From: Lagopus muta
Lineage: Eukaryota > Chordata > Aves > Galliformes > Phasianidae
Assembly (NCBI RefSeq): GCF_023343835.1
Contig: NC_064437.1
Span: 8,769,001 to 8,833,000, forward strand
Length of the DNA: 64,000 nt
Direction of reading: 5' to 3'
The notes under the pieces were generated by a model. It was not told the origin of the DNA. It saw only the letters and a program-made list of their open reading frames with translations, and ran no database searches. The translations under genes and the position numbers were made by a program. Each line of letters opens with the position of its first letter. The stretch's first letter is position 1. Positions 50,101 through 59,372 of this stretch are shown here, piece by piece.

Positions 50101-53100
50101 AGGACAAGGGGAAACGGCTGGAAACTGCAGCATAGGAAGTTCTGCACAAACATGCGCAAGAACTTCTTTACAGTGAGGTGACGGAGCACTGGAACAGGCT
50201 GCCCAGGGAGGTGGTGGAGTCTCCTTCTCTGGAGATGTTCAAGACCTGCCTGGATGCCTGCCTGTGCGACCTACTGTAGGGAACCTGCTTTGGCAGGGGG
50301 TTGGACTCGATGATCTCTGGAGGTCCCTTCCAACCCCTACAGTTCTGTGATTCTGTGATTCTTAGTGGCCATTCTTTCCTCTTGTGGTATAGCAACTCTG
50401 AGGTAAGCATATATCAGTGTTCAGATACACTGAGAGGTGTTAGGTACTCTGCAGTCTTGTGTGCTATGGGTAATTGCGTCTCTTCTTTCACTTCTAATCT
50501 TGTAGAAGCGCACAGAATGAGAGGCAAGACATCTGCTTGTCTGCCTACCTGGAAGGGCTTGTTAGGTATGTTTGCACAAGGATGTGATGAGTACCTCTAC
50601 CTGCCAGTCCTTAAGGAATGCATATGCATTCATGTTACCACAGAATGCATTCTTTAGCCTTGAAAATTGTGTTGTGCTGCAAAATAAAATGTGTATAGCA
50701 CTGGTTGTTCATTCCTGATGTTTTCAGTAATGTTTCAGGGAACTGTTGATGAATGCTGTTTCAAGTGATGATTCAGTTCTGGGTATCAATGAAGCTTTTG
50801 CTGTTCTGGCTGTTTGGCTAGCTGAAAGGAAAATCTTGTGTTCTTACACTCTTTTGTCCTAGGAAGAGTTGAAAAATTTGCATCTGCAGTGCAGATCTGT
50901 AGTTCCCGTGTCTCTGTGCTTTCTCTTATTACGCAGGTGAGAAGGACTCAATGATTTTTGACTGTACTGAATGTTACGATCCTGTCAGTAAGCAGTGGAC
51001 GATTGTGGCTTCCATGAACCATCCTCGCTGTGGACTGGGAGTGTGCACATGCCGTGGTGCTATCTATGCTTTAGGTAATTCTTTTTTCCACTAGGTGACG
51101 TTAATCTTAGAGGTGTTAATTCATGGGACCTGTAAGTTTTTTTGGTTTTTAATATTATGGCTTAATGTTACCTATCTGCAGCTTTGAAAAAGACCTGTTC
51201 AAATGAGCATTAGTACACCAGGTCTCTGTGGATTAGTTATTGTTCAGCTCTAACTTATTTCCCTAGCAGAATTGATGTTGTTCTGTTGCAGGACACACAG
51301 TGTTACCTGCAATTTAGGCACTGCTTCATACCATTAAATGCTTTCCTGTGTTTGTTGGCATTTGCAGGAGGTTGGGTTGGGGCAGAGATCGGCAACACAA
51401 TTGAAAGATTTGATCCTGAAGAAAATAGTTGGGATGTGGTGGGAAGCATGGCTGTGCCCCGTTATTACTTCGGATGTTGTGAAATACAAGGTGAGGATTG
51501 TTAAGCTTGCTTCCAAAACCCTCTTGGGCTCTTGGAACTCTTCAGAAACAGTTATGTTTCAGTCACGAGTTCTTACTTTTGTCTTGTCCTGTCATTTGCA
51601 GAAGATTGTGCCTTGCTTTTTTGTCCTCCTAACGTGTTTCTACAGAAATTATACTATAGAGGTCTTTCTCTGTCTGCTGCCTTTTATGTCATGAAAGTAG
51701 TTTATATATGGCTGTTGGTATGATTATCCAGCTAACCTATTAAGTTGATTATCCTTCCTGCTATTGCTTTTATGTATCTCCAGCTTTTGGGTTCATGTGC
51801 ATGTCTTTTTGACAACCTGTGGCAATTCTTCAGATTATTTCGGGACAGTTGTGTCTGAAGGTTTAAGCTGTATGTGTGCTTTTTATGCATCTGATCCAAG
51901 TATTGACAGAAGCTCCAGCCTTCTGAATTCTCCACCCTTCACTTGATTGACGGTTGCTTTCATCACAGCTTCTAGTGCTTGAGCACAGGGTTACTTACCT
52001 GAAAACTTTGTGTGCTAATTCTGGACAAATAAAGGATTCTATTTGGTATTCTTGAATCATCTTAGTGGCAAGCTGAAATGGATGCCATGAGAAGCATTTT
52101 CTGTCTTTCAAGACTTTGTATTGTGAAACCTCACATAGGAAAAACTATATTTCTACAGGTCTAATTTATGTTGTTGGTGGTATCAGCCATGAGGGAGTAG
52201 AGCTGCGTTCTGTTGAAGTCTACGACCCGCTATCTAAATGTTGGTCTGAGCTTCCTCCCATGGGCACCCGAAGAGCGTATCTCGGTGTAGCTGCTCTCAA
52301 TGATTGTATCTATGCTGTTGGAGGCTGGAATGAATCTCAAGATGCGCTTGCTACTGTAGAAAGATACTCCTTTGAAGAGGTATGGTGGAGTCCCTTCCTT
52401 TCAGAAATGTAGACTGCGTGGACTTTGTGTAAAATGCTGTGGAAGTAGCCTGCTTCCTTCCTTTAAAAAGAAAAAAACAAATAATTTCCAGCTCTGCTTT
52501 TCCTACTGGCTGGTAATCCAAGTTGGGGGTGGAAGGAGTTCCGGTGATATCTGAGTCTGTCTGTCCTAACCAGCTTGTAGCATTCTGCTGATCTAACCCG
52601 TATGTTTATGAAAACTGTATGCATGCTTTTGGGAAACTGGAAGCTAACCAAGCTCAGATACTTCATACTTAGGTAAATACTTGTCAAAGTAGAGGTAGTG
52701 GAATAAATTTCCCCTTCTCCTTCTGCGATAGAATGAATTACACTCTCCAGAGAGAACAAGTAAGAGTTGCCCTTTGCTGCGTGACTTGAGAATCTCTCTT
52801 CTGCATAAAAATGTGGTGGTTGTTTCAATGCAACTAGAAAGATTGCTTTGAATGCAGTATTAGTCCTGGCTATTACTGCTCATGTTTATATGATGCTCTT
52901 TGCAACAGAAAGTTGCTGAAAGCAGCATGTATTCCATGGTGGCATTCTGTTCTGCACTGTTCTCCTTGTTTCCCATCTCAAAGTGCATATGGTTCTCTGA
53001 TCTGGAGACGGGCTGCATCACACGGTGACTGAAGAAAGGAAGGGGTGTTGTGTAGACAGGGTGTGATCTGTTCTTTAGAGACTGCTACCGCATGGACCTC

Positions 53101-53539
53101 CTGTGAAAGTGCTGGCATTACAGTATCAATAACACACTTGCTACTATGCACATAGCATAGTGTTTGAATTGTGATGTTTGCATAGTTAACGTGTTTCAGT
53201 CTTTAAGGCTAAAAAGCTGCTTTTATCAGAATTGGGCCATATCCTAAAACTACTTGTTGATTTTTATTTTTATTTTTTTTATTTTATTTTTTTTTTTCTT
53301 CATGTTCTCATTAGGAAAAGTGGGTCGAAGTTGCACCAATGAAGATGCCAAGAGCTGGTGTCTGTGTTGTGACTGTGAATGGATTTCTTTATGCCTTGGG
53401 AGGCCGTGCTCCCAGTCATGACTTTGCTGCTCCGGTAACCTCTGACTCTGTTGAAGTTTATAACCCTCACATGGACAGTTGGACTGAAACTGCCAACATG
53501 ATCACCAGCCGCTGTGAAGGAGGTGTAGCTGTGCTGTAA
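46822..53539 (+). CDS. IPP: IPP, BTB-BACK-kelch actin-binding protein (KLHL27), complete
   Basis: Eight coding exons join in frame to 1752 nt (583 residues; human IPP has 584): 46822-47110, 47284-47715, 47805-47960, 48704-48871, 50937-51074, 51368-51490, 52159-52379, 53315-53539. The domains are a BTB fold (about 25-130, with FCDVRLEVG and [19 protein letters not shown]), BACK (about 135-237) and six kelch repeats (about 289-583) with diglycines AVGG, AIGG, ALGG, VVGG, AVGG and ALGG. Long stretches are identical to human, such as [10 protein letters not shown] and [15 protein letters not shown]-kelch proteins act as cullin-3 substrate adaptors, and IPP is reported to bind actin; both are family knowledge. 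The start follows the human pattern of a short variable N-terminus before the [14 protein letters not shown] block (human FSSDKHAQLILAQIN). It diverges from MAST2 and converges on TMEM69. Confidence 0.97.
47111..47283 (+). other. IPP: IPP intron 1
   Basis: Only 173 bp and GC-rich, donor GTAACG, acceptor TGCCCACCCGCAG. No other feature. Confidence 0.9.
47284..47715 (+). CDS. IPP: IPP exon 2 (BTB C-half and BACK)
   Basis: 432 nt, phase 1 in and out. It encodes [20 protein letters not shown] through [11 protein letters not shown]. The BACK domain is nearly identical to human ([43 protein letters not shown]). Confidence 0.97.
47805..47960 (+). CDS. IPP: IPP exon 3 (linker)
   Basis: 156 nt, phase 1 in and out, acceptor TTCTTTCGTCAAG. 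It encodes [20 protein letters not shown] to [11 protein letters not shown]. The donor is GTAG|GTTAGA, with a T at +3. The better-looking GTAGGT four bases upstream would break the reading frame into exon 4, so the weak donor must be used. Confidence 0.93.
47961..48703 (+). other. IPP: IPP intron 3
   Basis: 0.74 kb with a short T run at about 48282. No other feature recognised. Confidence 0.85.
48704..48871 (+). CDS. IPP: IPP exon 4 (kelch blade)
   Basis: 168 nt, phase 1 in and out. It begins inside the first diglycine ([13 protein letters not shown]) and ends inside the second (VYAIG|G). It encodes [20 protein letters not shown]. Confidence 0.96.
48872..50936 (+). other. IPP: IPP intron 4
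   Basis: 2.1 kb, donor GTAAAA, acceptor CTTATTACGCAG. It carries the largest CR1 copy of the window (49645-50362) in the same orientation as the gene. Confidence 0.88.
49645..50362 (+). repeat. CR1 LINE, 5'-truncated, comparatively young
   Basis: About 720 bp with the C-terminal part of CR1 ORF2 and a complete 3' end. The frame is open from the 5' break to about 50180 ([60 protein letters not shown]). One base is missing near 50175, compared with the usual FFTVRVTEHW, after which the next frame carries [18 protein letters not shown] to a stop near 50279. The short 3' UTR ends GGTTGGACTCGATGATCTCT and then the diagnostic ATTCTGTG octamer in tandem. Little decay suggests a recent avian subfamily. 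It is sense-oriented in IPP intron 4. Confidence 0.95.
50937..51074 (+). CDS. IPP: IPP exon 5 (kelch blade)
   Basis: 138 nt, phase 1 in and out, encoding [20 protein letters not shown] to CRGAIYALG. The CTECYDP and [11 protein letters not shown] blocks equal human IPP. Confidence 0.96.
51368..51490 (+). CDS. IPP: IPP exon 6 (kelch blade)
   Basis: 123 nt, phase 1 in and out, encoding [20 protein letters not shown] to [10 protein letters not shown]. Acceptor TTGGCATTTGCAG, donor ACAAG|GTGAGG. Confidence 0.96.
51491..52158 (+). other. IPP: IPP intron 6
   Basis: 0.67 kb, no recognisable feature beyond splice signals (acceptor TATATTTCTACAG). The preceding 0.29-kb intron 5 (51075-51367) is likewise empty. 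Confidence 0.85.
52159..52379 (+). CDS. IPP: IPP exon 7 (two kelch blades)
   Basis: 221 nt, phase 1 in and 0 out, encoding [20 protein letters not shown] to [10 protein letters not shown]. It spans the VVGG and AVGG repeats without an intron between them, unlike the blades before it. Confidence 0.96.
52380..53314 (+). other. IPP: IPP intron 7
   Basis: 0.94 kb, donor GTATGG, with a long T/A-rich pyrimidine stretch (about 53250-53300) before acceptor TTCTCATTAG. Nothing else. Confidence 0.87.
53315..53539 (+). CDS. IPP: IPP exon 8, terminal coding exon
   Basis: 225 nt, phase 0 in, stop TAA at 53537-53539. It encodes [20 protein letters not shown] to [13 protein letters not shown]. The C-terminal CEGGVAVL is the human IPP ending and closes the beta-propeller. 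Confidence 0.97.
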   Translation, partial: EKWVEVAPMKMPRAGVCVVTVNGFLYALGGRAPSHDFAAPVTSDSVEVYNPHMDSWTETANMITSRCEGGVAVL

Positions 53540-54695
53540 AGTGCAAGGAAGAAAACTCATCCAAGGAATGAGTATCTGCCTCCTCTGGTTTCCGGTTTCA
53601 TTGGCTAGAAACCTCTTCTATCAGCAGAACCTTCAGTAGAAACAGGGGCTTAGATCAGAGGGCTTTTCCGAAGCAAAAGGAAATATTAAAACTCTTGCCC
53701 TTCAAAGTAAATGGGCTTATCCCAGAGTAGGAATGCCTCTTATGACTGGATTAAGATTTATTAAATGCCAAACTTGCCCTGTACCGATCTGAAGAAATCA
53801 TTCCAGCACACTAGAGGTGTTAGATCTCAGATGTGTCAGTCAGTATCTTCAGCTGGCCTTACACTCTGGAAGAAGGTTGCTATGGATGGCTAGGAGTTCC
53901 CTGCCGATAAAAGCAGGCTGGCTACTTGACTGGCATTAGTTGTCCTTTGCTGATAGAAAACAAGAAAAAGAAGAGATGGGAGAGACTTGGTACCTCCACT
54001 TAGGACCTAGATGCATTTGAGCCTCTCTGCTGCTGCAGGACATGGGCACTAAATATTAATTAGATGTTTACTTTCCTGCCACCCCCCCAACTTTGATGGT
54101 AAGTGGCTGAGGACTTCCTATTATGGAAAGCTATTCTTGCAGTTCTAATAACGTCATTCCACTTCAGCACAGGCTTTTTTTACTCAGTGGAGTCAGCGAT
54201 GGCAATAGAGCTCCTTTTCTGTATAAACTGATTATTTTAAATGGAAGCGGCATTAGTTAGATGAGTTGTTTTTGCAGTAAGGACAGCTCTTAGACTAAAA
54301 ACCTAAGGAAAACCTTTTGCCCATTTTTTTTTTTTTCCTTTTTTTGTTAACTGTGTTTTATGCTGTGTGACACGTGCTGTGATTTGGCATCTGAATACAT
54401 GCTCTTATACAAGGTTCACACGTTCATCCTTGCTGCATTTTATACCTTGCCTCTTCCAAATTAGTGTGGACAGAGCCTTTTGTAGTGGAAATAGCTGTGT
54501 TCAGCATTGAGGTGATGCTGTTAGTGTGTCTTTCCTTAAGGAATTCATATTTAGCTTGGATACACTCCTAGAATACTCGCCAGGAGTTTGGAGTTATTTC
54601 TAGCTTCATCAAATGAGTGTTGTACTTGAAGTTGCTTTTTGCACACTGCAATTGCATTGTCTGCACAGCTGTGGATGACTCAGATAGGAGTCTGA

Positions 54696-54701
54696 AATAA
54701 A
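54696..54701 (+). terminator. IPP: IPP proximal polyadenylation signal
   Basis: AATAAA in TCTGAAATAAAGCTGC, 1.16 kb after the stop codon. Confidence 0.55.
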
Positions 54702-55063
54702 GCTGCTTGAATATGAGATACAGTGTTACCCTAGACCGTAAAATCACAACTGGAATGGCAGAGAACAGGAAGCCTGCATTATGAGACAAGGGGGCACTCG
54801 TACCAAGCCCACATCTCTTTCATGCAGCTAACAAATTAACCGATGAGTAAAAGCCCCCAGAGTCAGTGTTGCAGGTACATTAGGAATCCAGGTTTTGCAT
54901 TCTAACACAGGACTGAGAGATTGCCAGGTTAAAATGTGCTAGATGATTGAGCATTTGTTTTCTCTGATCACTCAATCATTGTATATGTTTTACTTCAAAA
55001 TTATTTCTTAATTATGTCTATTTGTCTTTTTTCAAGTTTGAACTTGTTTTAAGCAGTTTTTGT

Positions 55064-55069
55064 AATAAA
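55064..55069 (+). terminator. IPP: IPP distal polyadenylation signal
   Basis: AATAAA in TTTTTGTAATAAAATATAC, preceded by T-rich sequence of the kind that favours cleavage. Confidence 0.6.
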
Positions 55070-55085
55070 ATATACTTTCATAACT

Positions 55086-57070
55086 GAATATGGAATACTC
55101 TTGAATAGGGTGTTTTCCTACCATAATGTCTTGTATTGTTGCTGTTTTCATCTAGTGAGTTGTCCTGTTCTTTAACTGAAGTCCTGTTCCTGGTAGGACG
55201 CTGGGAGAGAGTGATGATACATTTTGCCTGCTTCAAGCTGCAAATACCACACTTCTGTAGTAAAATTCTCATTAATTTCTCTTCAGTATAAAGTCACTGC
55301 AAGTGTGGCTGCCTTATCAGCTCCATGCAGCCCTCTCTGAAATGAAATTATAGGTAATATTTCTTAAGTTTTGTTATTTGTTGAGGAACCTTCTTGAGAC
55401 ACACGAGAAACACCGTCTTCACTATATTTTATTCATTTGGGAATTCTATGCACTCACTTCTCCTTCCCATAAGCTTTCTGGTTCAGATTATCTTGAGGGC
55501 GTCTGCTGTTGGTCTAAAGCTGCCTTCTCCAGTTCCTGTGGTTGATTTTGATGTTTGAGCTTGGAGGCTGTAATCAACTGCTCCCAGCTACTCAGCAATC
55601 TTTCCCTGACGCAGACCAAAATCTGGATCCACTTAAAAACTGTCATATTTAAAAAAGAATAACACTGTGTTTACAAATAAAGTTTCTATTTATTTTATAT
55701 TCGGAGAGCATCAAGTATACTGCTGATTTGGGGATATGGTGCTGTTAATGCATAAAAGGTAATGGGGTAAGAGAAGGAGAGATTCATGGACATAGCTGCT
55801 GTTTCAGCAACACCATAGAAGAAGATGGCATCATCTTTAGGCAGGTTTCCTAAATTGTTCTTTGCAGAATGAGCAGATAAAACTGAAGTTATGGTGGGTG
55901 CTTTGTTCTTCACTAACCAACAGTGCTTTATGTGTACTATGAGGATCACATAAATTGGTCCTGAGGGTACATGGATATCAAACATTGCCTTTCTTCTTGC
56001 ATCTTAAGATAAAAAGCCTATAGTAACTACGCTCATATGCAATGTATTAAGCTTCCTCAGGTAGCTGAGGATAGAAAAGAAAATCTGTGTGATGGGCTCT
56101 TGTTTCTTCTTTGAGATTTCGTTAGGAAGGAGACTTACATGCAAAGCTGTGTCAAGAACCAGCTACTCAGGGAGAGCGTGCAGGCCACAACTGCGTTTGT
56201 ACCTTCCCAGGGTGCACAAATAAAACTACTCTTGAGGAGGGAGAAGACAAACTTCTTTCAATTCTACTGCCTGATCCTTCCGTGTTAGCAGTAGATCTGT
56301 GTTCTACCAAGCAGCAAGCGATGGTACTTTAACTTAGGAATATAATGGTCCTTTATGATTACGTGTTGCAAGCAGCTTCACTGCTTAAGACCAAGCAAAA
56401 TCTAGGAGCAGATGGGCTGGCTCTCCTTTCCATTTAAGTCTAAATAGTAAGATGATCTTCTTTTGTAGCACTTCATTGAAGATAAAAAGTTGCCCCTTCC
56501 AGCCTTCCCCATGGCAGCTTAATGATATACTTCAGGTGAACTCTGACCTCAGCTTGCCACTGCGAACAAACCTCACCTACCCCTTCTTTCCACTTTAAGT
56601 TCTATGTGATTAAGCTCTGGACATCTCCTCAATTTGAAATAAGGTTGAGTTCTTGGTGGGTTTTTTTCACACTTCCACAAAACAGGAACTGAAGGTGTAT
56701 GTACTTCTGCACAATTCTCTATTTCTTTCAGTGATAAACGTACTGCTTTCACCTTGACATCATTTAGAGCACACACCACTACATCATTGTTCTCCCTCCC
56801 ACAGAATGTTATAACATTATAGTCAAACCAGATACTTCGATAATTCAGAACACAGCAATTCATACCCACGACACGTGAATCTCCCTTTTAAATTCATCTA
56901 ATCTCACTCAGGAACGATGCTTTGTTCCACAGATAATGGCAGATTCTGGCCTGTCTTGGACACAATCAGTATTTAGAGTGCTTCCCTTCTAAAGCTGCTA
57001 TGAACTTACTTGCTCCAAGAATAAGCATCTTGATCAATGCCCTCTTATGACTTCTGAGCACAAATAAGTC
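55086..57070. other. Tail-to-tail spacer between IPP and TMEM69
   Basis: About 2 kb between convergent genes. It may hold extended 3' UTRs of either gene: AATAAA at 55676-55681 on the plus strand, TTTATT words on the other. Open frames minus 55695-55985 and minus 56573-56869 have no recognisable domain. No repeat seen. Confidence 0.6.
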
Positions 57071-57076
57071 TTTATT
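57071..57076 (-). terminator. TMEM69: TMEM69 polyadenylation signal, downstream candidate
   Basis: TTTATT on the plus strand, i.e. AATAAA for TMEM69, 59 nt beyond its stop codon. It would give a short 3' UTR. Confidence 0.6.
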
Positions 57077-57133
57077 TCCATATGACCTCAATGCAAATAC
57101 ATTATTAACAAATAAACAGCTTTTTCCCCTTGC

Positions 57134-57139
57134 TTTATT
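57134..57139 (-). terminator. TMEM69: AATAAA overlapping the TMEM69 stop codon
   Basis: The last codons read AAA CAA TAA followed by AGC on the minus strand, so a canonical AATAAA covers the final CAA and the TAA stop. If used, the mRNA would have almost no 3' UTR. The signal at 57071-57076 is the more usual choice. Confidence 0.5.
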
Positions 57140-57866
57140 GTTTTGTGTTCTGCTTTTCGGGTCTGCTGTTAATTAAATTCTCATGATCAGAAACCATCTT
57201 CACGGCTAAAGTAGCTAACAGTGATAATACTGCCACCACTGTTACCACTATCCTCAGTCCTTTAAACCAAAGAGGATAGGTAGGAAGAAGGGAAAGGTCG
57301 TAGTGTAATGCTATCCCTAAGCTCAGTACAATCATTACTGCACTGCTAGCGATATCTTTAAAAAGCAAGGCTTGCCAGGCGAGCAGAGGAAGAATGGTGC
57401 TGTTGGCCAGGTTCAGCCAGTCTGGCTTGGCTGGGCTGTTTTCTGGGACAGCAAATCCCCACCTCATTCCCCCTATGAAAGAGACGATGACAGCACCATA
57501 CGTAACCTGAACAAATGCCAGCTCTGGGTGGTAGGTCCTTTGGAAAACCATTAATAGCGGCATAGAAACAAGTGGAATTAGCCCTGCAAGGCTTAAGTAA
57601 AGGGCTGGCTTTGGAGAATCCTTCAGTGATTTCATACTCTGTCGCAACAGGCCTGGCTCTCGAGGAGGTTCTTGGGGAGGCTTTTTCTTTAAGAGTGGGA
57701 AAGACGTGTGAAAAGCCTGGAGTTTGACTGCACACACCGATAGTCTGCTGAGGCTCAGAGGTCTTGAGAGAAGACAAACATTTCTCTGCAGGGAGAGACA
57801 GGGAGAGGAGCACCTTGTCTTATTCTTTCCATGCAGGAGTAGTCTGGGACCAGTTAGCTTCTGCAG
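57135..57866 (-). CDS. TMEM69: TMEM69 exon 2
   Basis: 732 nt, phase 0 in, ending with TAA at 57137-57135. The acceptor is CTTTTTAATTGCAG before 57866. The open frame extends six more bases upstream into the intron but has no ATG there, which is why the start belongs in exon 1. It holds all membrane segments. Confidence 0.93.
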   Translation of the reverse strand: MQKLTGPRLLLHGKNKTRCSSPCLSLQRNVCLLSRPLSLSRLSVCAVKLQAFHTSFPLLKKKPPQEPPREPGLLRQSMKSLKDSPKPALYLSLAGLIPLVSMPLLMVFQRTYHPELAFVQVTYGAVIVSFIGGMRWGFAVPENSPAKPDWLNLANSTILPLLAWQALLFKDIASSAVMIVLSLGIALHYDLSLLPTYPLWFKGLRIVVTVVAVLSLLATLAVKMVSDHENLINSRPEKQNTKQ

Positions 57867-58497
57867 CTGCAATTAAAAAGTTTGTTCTTTTGAGCACCTT
57901 ACAACACAGACGTTATTGTCCTACAGTTACCTGGAGTATCTATAAAATATTGAACTGAAGAGTTTTCTTGGCTGGATAACCCCACAGCTGCCCTTCCTCA
58001 AGGCTTTCTCATGTTTTGATCTAAGCAATTAAGCTGGCACAGCTGCTCAGCTCTTCCCAGTGAGCAAGCAGACGTTGCTCACTGTGAAAACACTTTCTGC
58101 AGCCACCTCTTCTCCCACCCACCCAAAGGCTAAGGGAGCATGCATCAGGCCTGACCAGAAAGGAACACAGCATGATCACTGAACAGTGCCATCCCCGAAA
58201 GCAGCTACTATCCCATCATTGTTTAACGGCATCCGTGACGATAATTATAGGAAAGAAAAAGAATGTAAACATCAGAACGTGATTTAAAAGAAAAGGAATC
58301 AGAGCTTTGGCCAAAGGCGGCTGTAAAAATAAGGGACGTGCTCAGAATAGCTGCAATGAATGCAAGCCTACTTTCGCTTGTGAGGCACTGCTTCCCAACG
58401 CTCCAATGGCACGTTTAAAGAAAAACGGAGCTTAAAGCCTGCAGGAACTTACTTGAAGAGGCGTGCGGGAGCAGCACCGCTGTATGAGATGGAACAT
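57135..58497 (-). CDS. TMEM69: TMEM69, multi-pass membrane protein of the DUF3429 family, complete
   Basis: Two exons join at phase 0 to 258 codons plus stop: 58453-58497 and 57135-57866. The N-terminus MFHLIQRCCSRTPLQ matches the pattern of human MLRFIQKFSQASSKI. The body carries DSPKPALYLSLAGLIPLVSM, RWGFAVPENSPAKPDWLNLA and LPTYPLWFKGLRIVVT, all clear TMEM69 signatures. About five hydrophobic segments lie at roughly 102-125, 131-153, 171-184, 186-206 and 218-240. The first 90 residues are basic and Ser/Leu-rich without acidic stretches, as in a mitochondrial presequence; human TMEM69 is assigned to mitochondria and its function is unknown. The length is close to human (247). The acceptor could also lie six bases further in (CTGCAG|AAG), removing two residues. 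It is convergent with IPP and head-to-head with GPBP1L1. Confidence 0.93.
57867..58452 (-). other. TMEM69: TMEM69 intron 1
   Basis: 0.59 kb between donor CTTCAA|GTAAGT and the acceptor at 57867. No feature recognised. Confidence 0.85.
58453..58497 (-). CDS. TMEM69: TMEM69 exon 1, coding part (15 codons)
   Basis: ATG at 58497-58495 with A at -3, followed by TTCCATCTCATACAGCGG and ending CTTCAA|GTAAGT. The 15 codons give MFHLIQRCCSRTPLQ. An open frame extends upstream on this strand, so the start rests on the human alignment and the good context. Confidence 0.85.
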
Positions 58498-59030
58498 GCT
58501 TGCTTTGTCCGGGTCCTGAAACAGCAGCCAAGCGGGTGGCTGGCCGAACCGCGAGTAGCTCAGCTCGTGCCGCAGGCCGCGCTCAGCATTCAGACGTGCG
58601 CTTCTCACCGTGCTGTACTGAGAGGTAAAGCCTCGACGCGCTCTGTAATTATTTATCCACCGCGGGATGTTTTGCTGCAGGTCGTTCCAGGAACCGACGT
58701 TGCAGGCCAGGCGAGGAGGAAGGCCGGCCGTGCGGGACGCGGCGCTTCCTGCGTACCGGGCAGCGCTCCGGCTGGGCTCCGCCTCGGCGGTCCGGGCGGG
58801 AACGTGCACGGCGCCTCTGGTTCCGCCGCACAGGGAAGAACGCAGCCGTGCGCGGCACCCAATACGCAGCCCGATACGTGCCAGAAGAGCACCGCGCGGC
58901 GCGCAGCCGTCGTGCCGCCTGACAGCCCGGCCGCGCCCGGCCCAAGCGCCGCGGGCTCCTGAGCTGGCCGGGCCCGGCCCGGTATTTTCTCAAGCTTGCG
59001 CACGCGGACGGCCGCGAGACGCCATAGCGG

Positions 59031-59050
59031 AATACGATTCCCAGGCTACC
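59031..59050 (+). promoter_or_regulatory. ZNF143-type site, forward
   Basis: AATACGATTCCCAGGCTACC resembles the long ZNF143/Staf motif ACTACAATTCCCAGAATGC, with the TCCCAG core intact. Confidence 0.55.
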
Positions 59051-59062
59051 CCGCGGCGCGGG

Positions 59063-59081
59063 GCTTTCTGGGACTCGTAGT
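59063..59081 (-). promoter_or_regulatory. ZNF143-type site, reverse
   Basis: The minus strand reads ACTACGAGTCCCAGAAAGC, a close match to the ZNF143/Staf consensus (ACTACAATTCCCAGAATGC, about three differences). It opposes the copy 13 bp to the left. Confidence 0.65.
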
Positions 59082-59307
59082 AGTTCTCCGCGGCGCCCCA
59101 GAGACCGCGAGGACGGCGCCGATTGGCGGGGCGGGGGGCGCGCGCGCACCCTTATCCCTGCTCTGGGCGGCGGGCGCCGGGGGTGGGGGGTGCGCTCCGC
59201 GTGGCCGCCGGCGGAGCCAAGTGGGCGTGGCCCTTCCGCCTCCCGGCCCCGCCCCCCTCGCTCGCAGGCCCCGCCCCCTCCGGCCCCCGGCCGGGCAGGG
59301 CCGGGCA

Positions 59308-59372
59308 GCCATTTTGGGCAGAGCTTTGTTATGGTTCTGGGGCCGCAGGAGGCAGCGGGAGAGGCCTGGCCG
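59308..59372 (+). other. GPBP1L1: GPBP1L1 noncoding exon 1 (predicted)
   Basis: The assignment rests on synteny (TMEM69 neighbours GPBP1L1 head-to-head in human) and on a CpG-island exon-like piece. GCCATTTTGG at 59308-59317 is a YY1/initiator-like start element, and GGCCG|GTGAGT at 59372/59373 is a strong donor. An ATG at 59332 reads 13 codons into the donor but does not resemble the GPBP1L1 N-terminus (MAQHDFVPAW). GPBP1L1 is a nuclear protein related to the GC-rich promoter-binding protein GPBP1. No coding exon of it is in the window. Confidence 0.55.

Larger units (their letters stand above)
53540..55085 (+). other. IPP: IPP 3' UTR (predicted)
   Basis: Noncoding sequence after the IPP stop. 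Two canonical AATAAA signals lie at 54696-54701 and 55064-55069, giving alternative 3' UTRs of about 1.2 and 1.5 kb. A third AATAAA at 55676-55681 could extend it. The T-rich run near 54330 and C run near 54085 are the only compositional oddities. Confidence 0.65.
58498..59307. promoter_or_regulatory. Bidirectional CpG-island promoter, TMEM69 / GPBP1L1
   Basis: GC-rich, TATA-less DNA between the two divergent genes. Visible elements are two ZNF143-like sites in opposite orientation (59031-59050, 59063-59081), a CGCCAT YY1-type core at about 59020, and an inverted CCAAT box (ATTGG, 59122-59126) directly followed by a GGGGCGGGG GC box. Such sets are typical of housekeeping divergent promoters. 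TMEM69 probably starts between 58.5 and 59.06 kb and GPBP1L1 near 59.3 kb. Confidence 0.75.

Noticed and set aside
49627-50181. 184-codon open frame considered as an IPP-linked gene
   Set aside because: The peptide is the C-terminal part of CR1 ORF2, so it is a LINE remnant.
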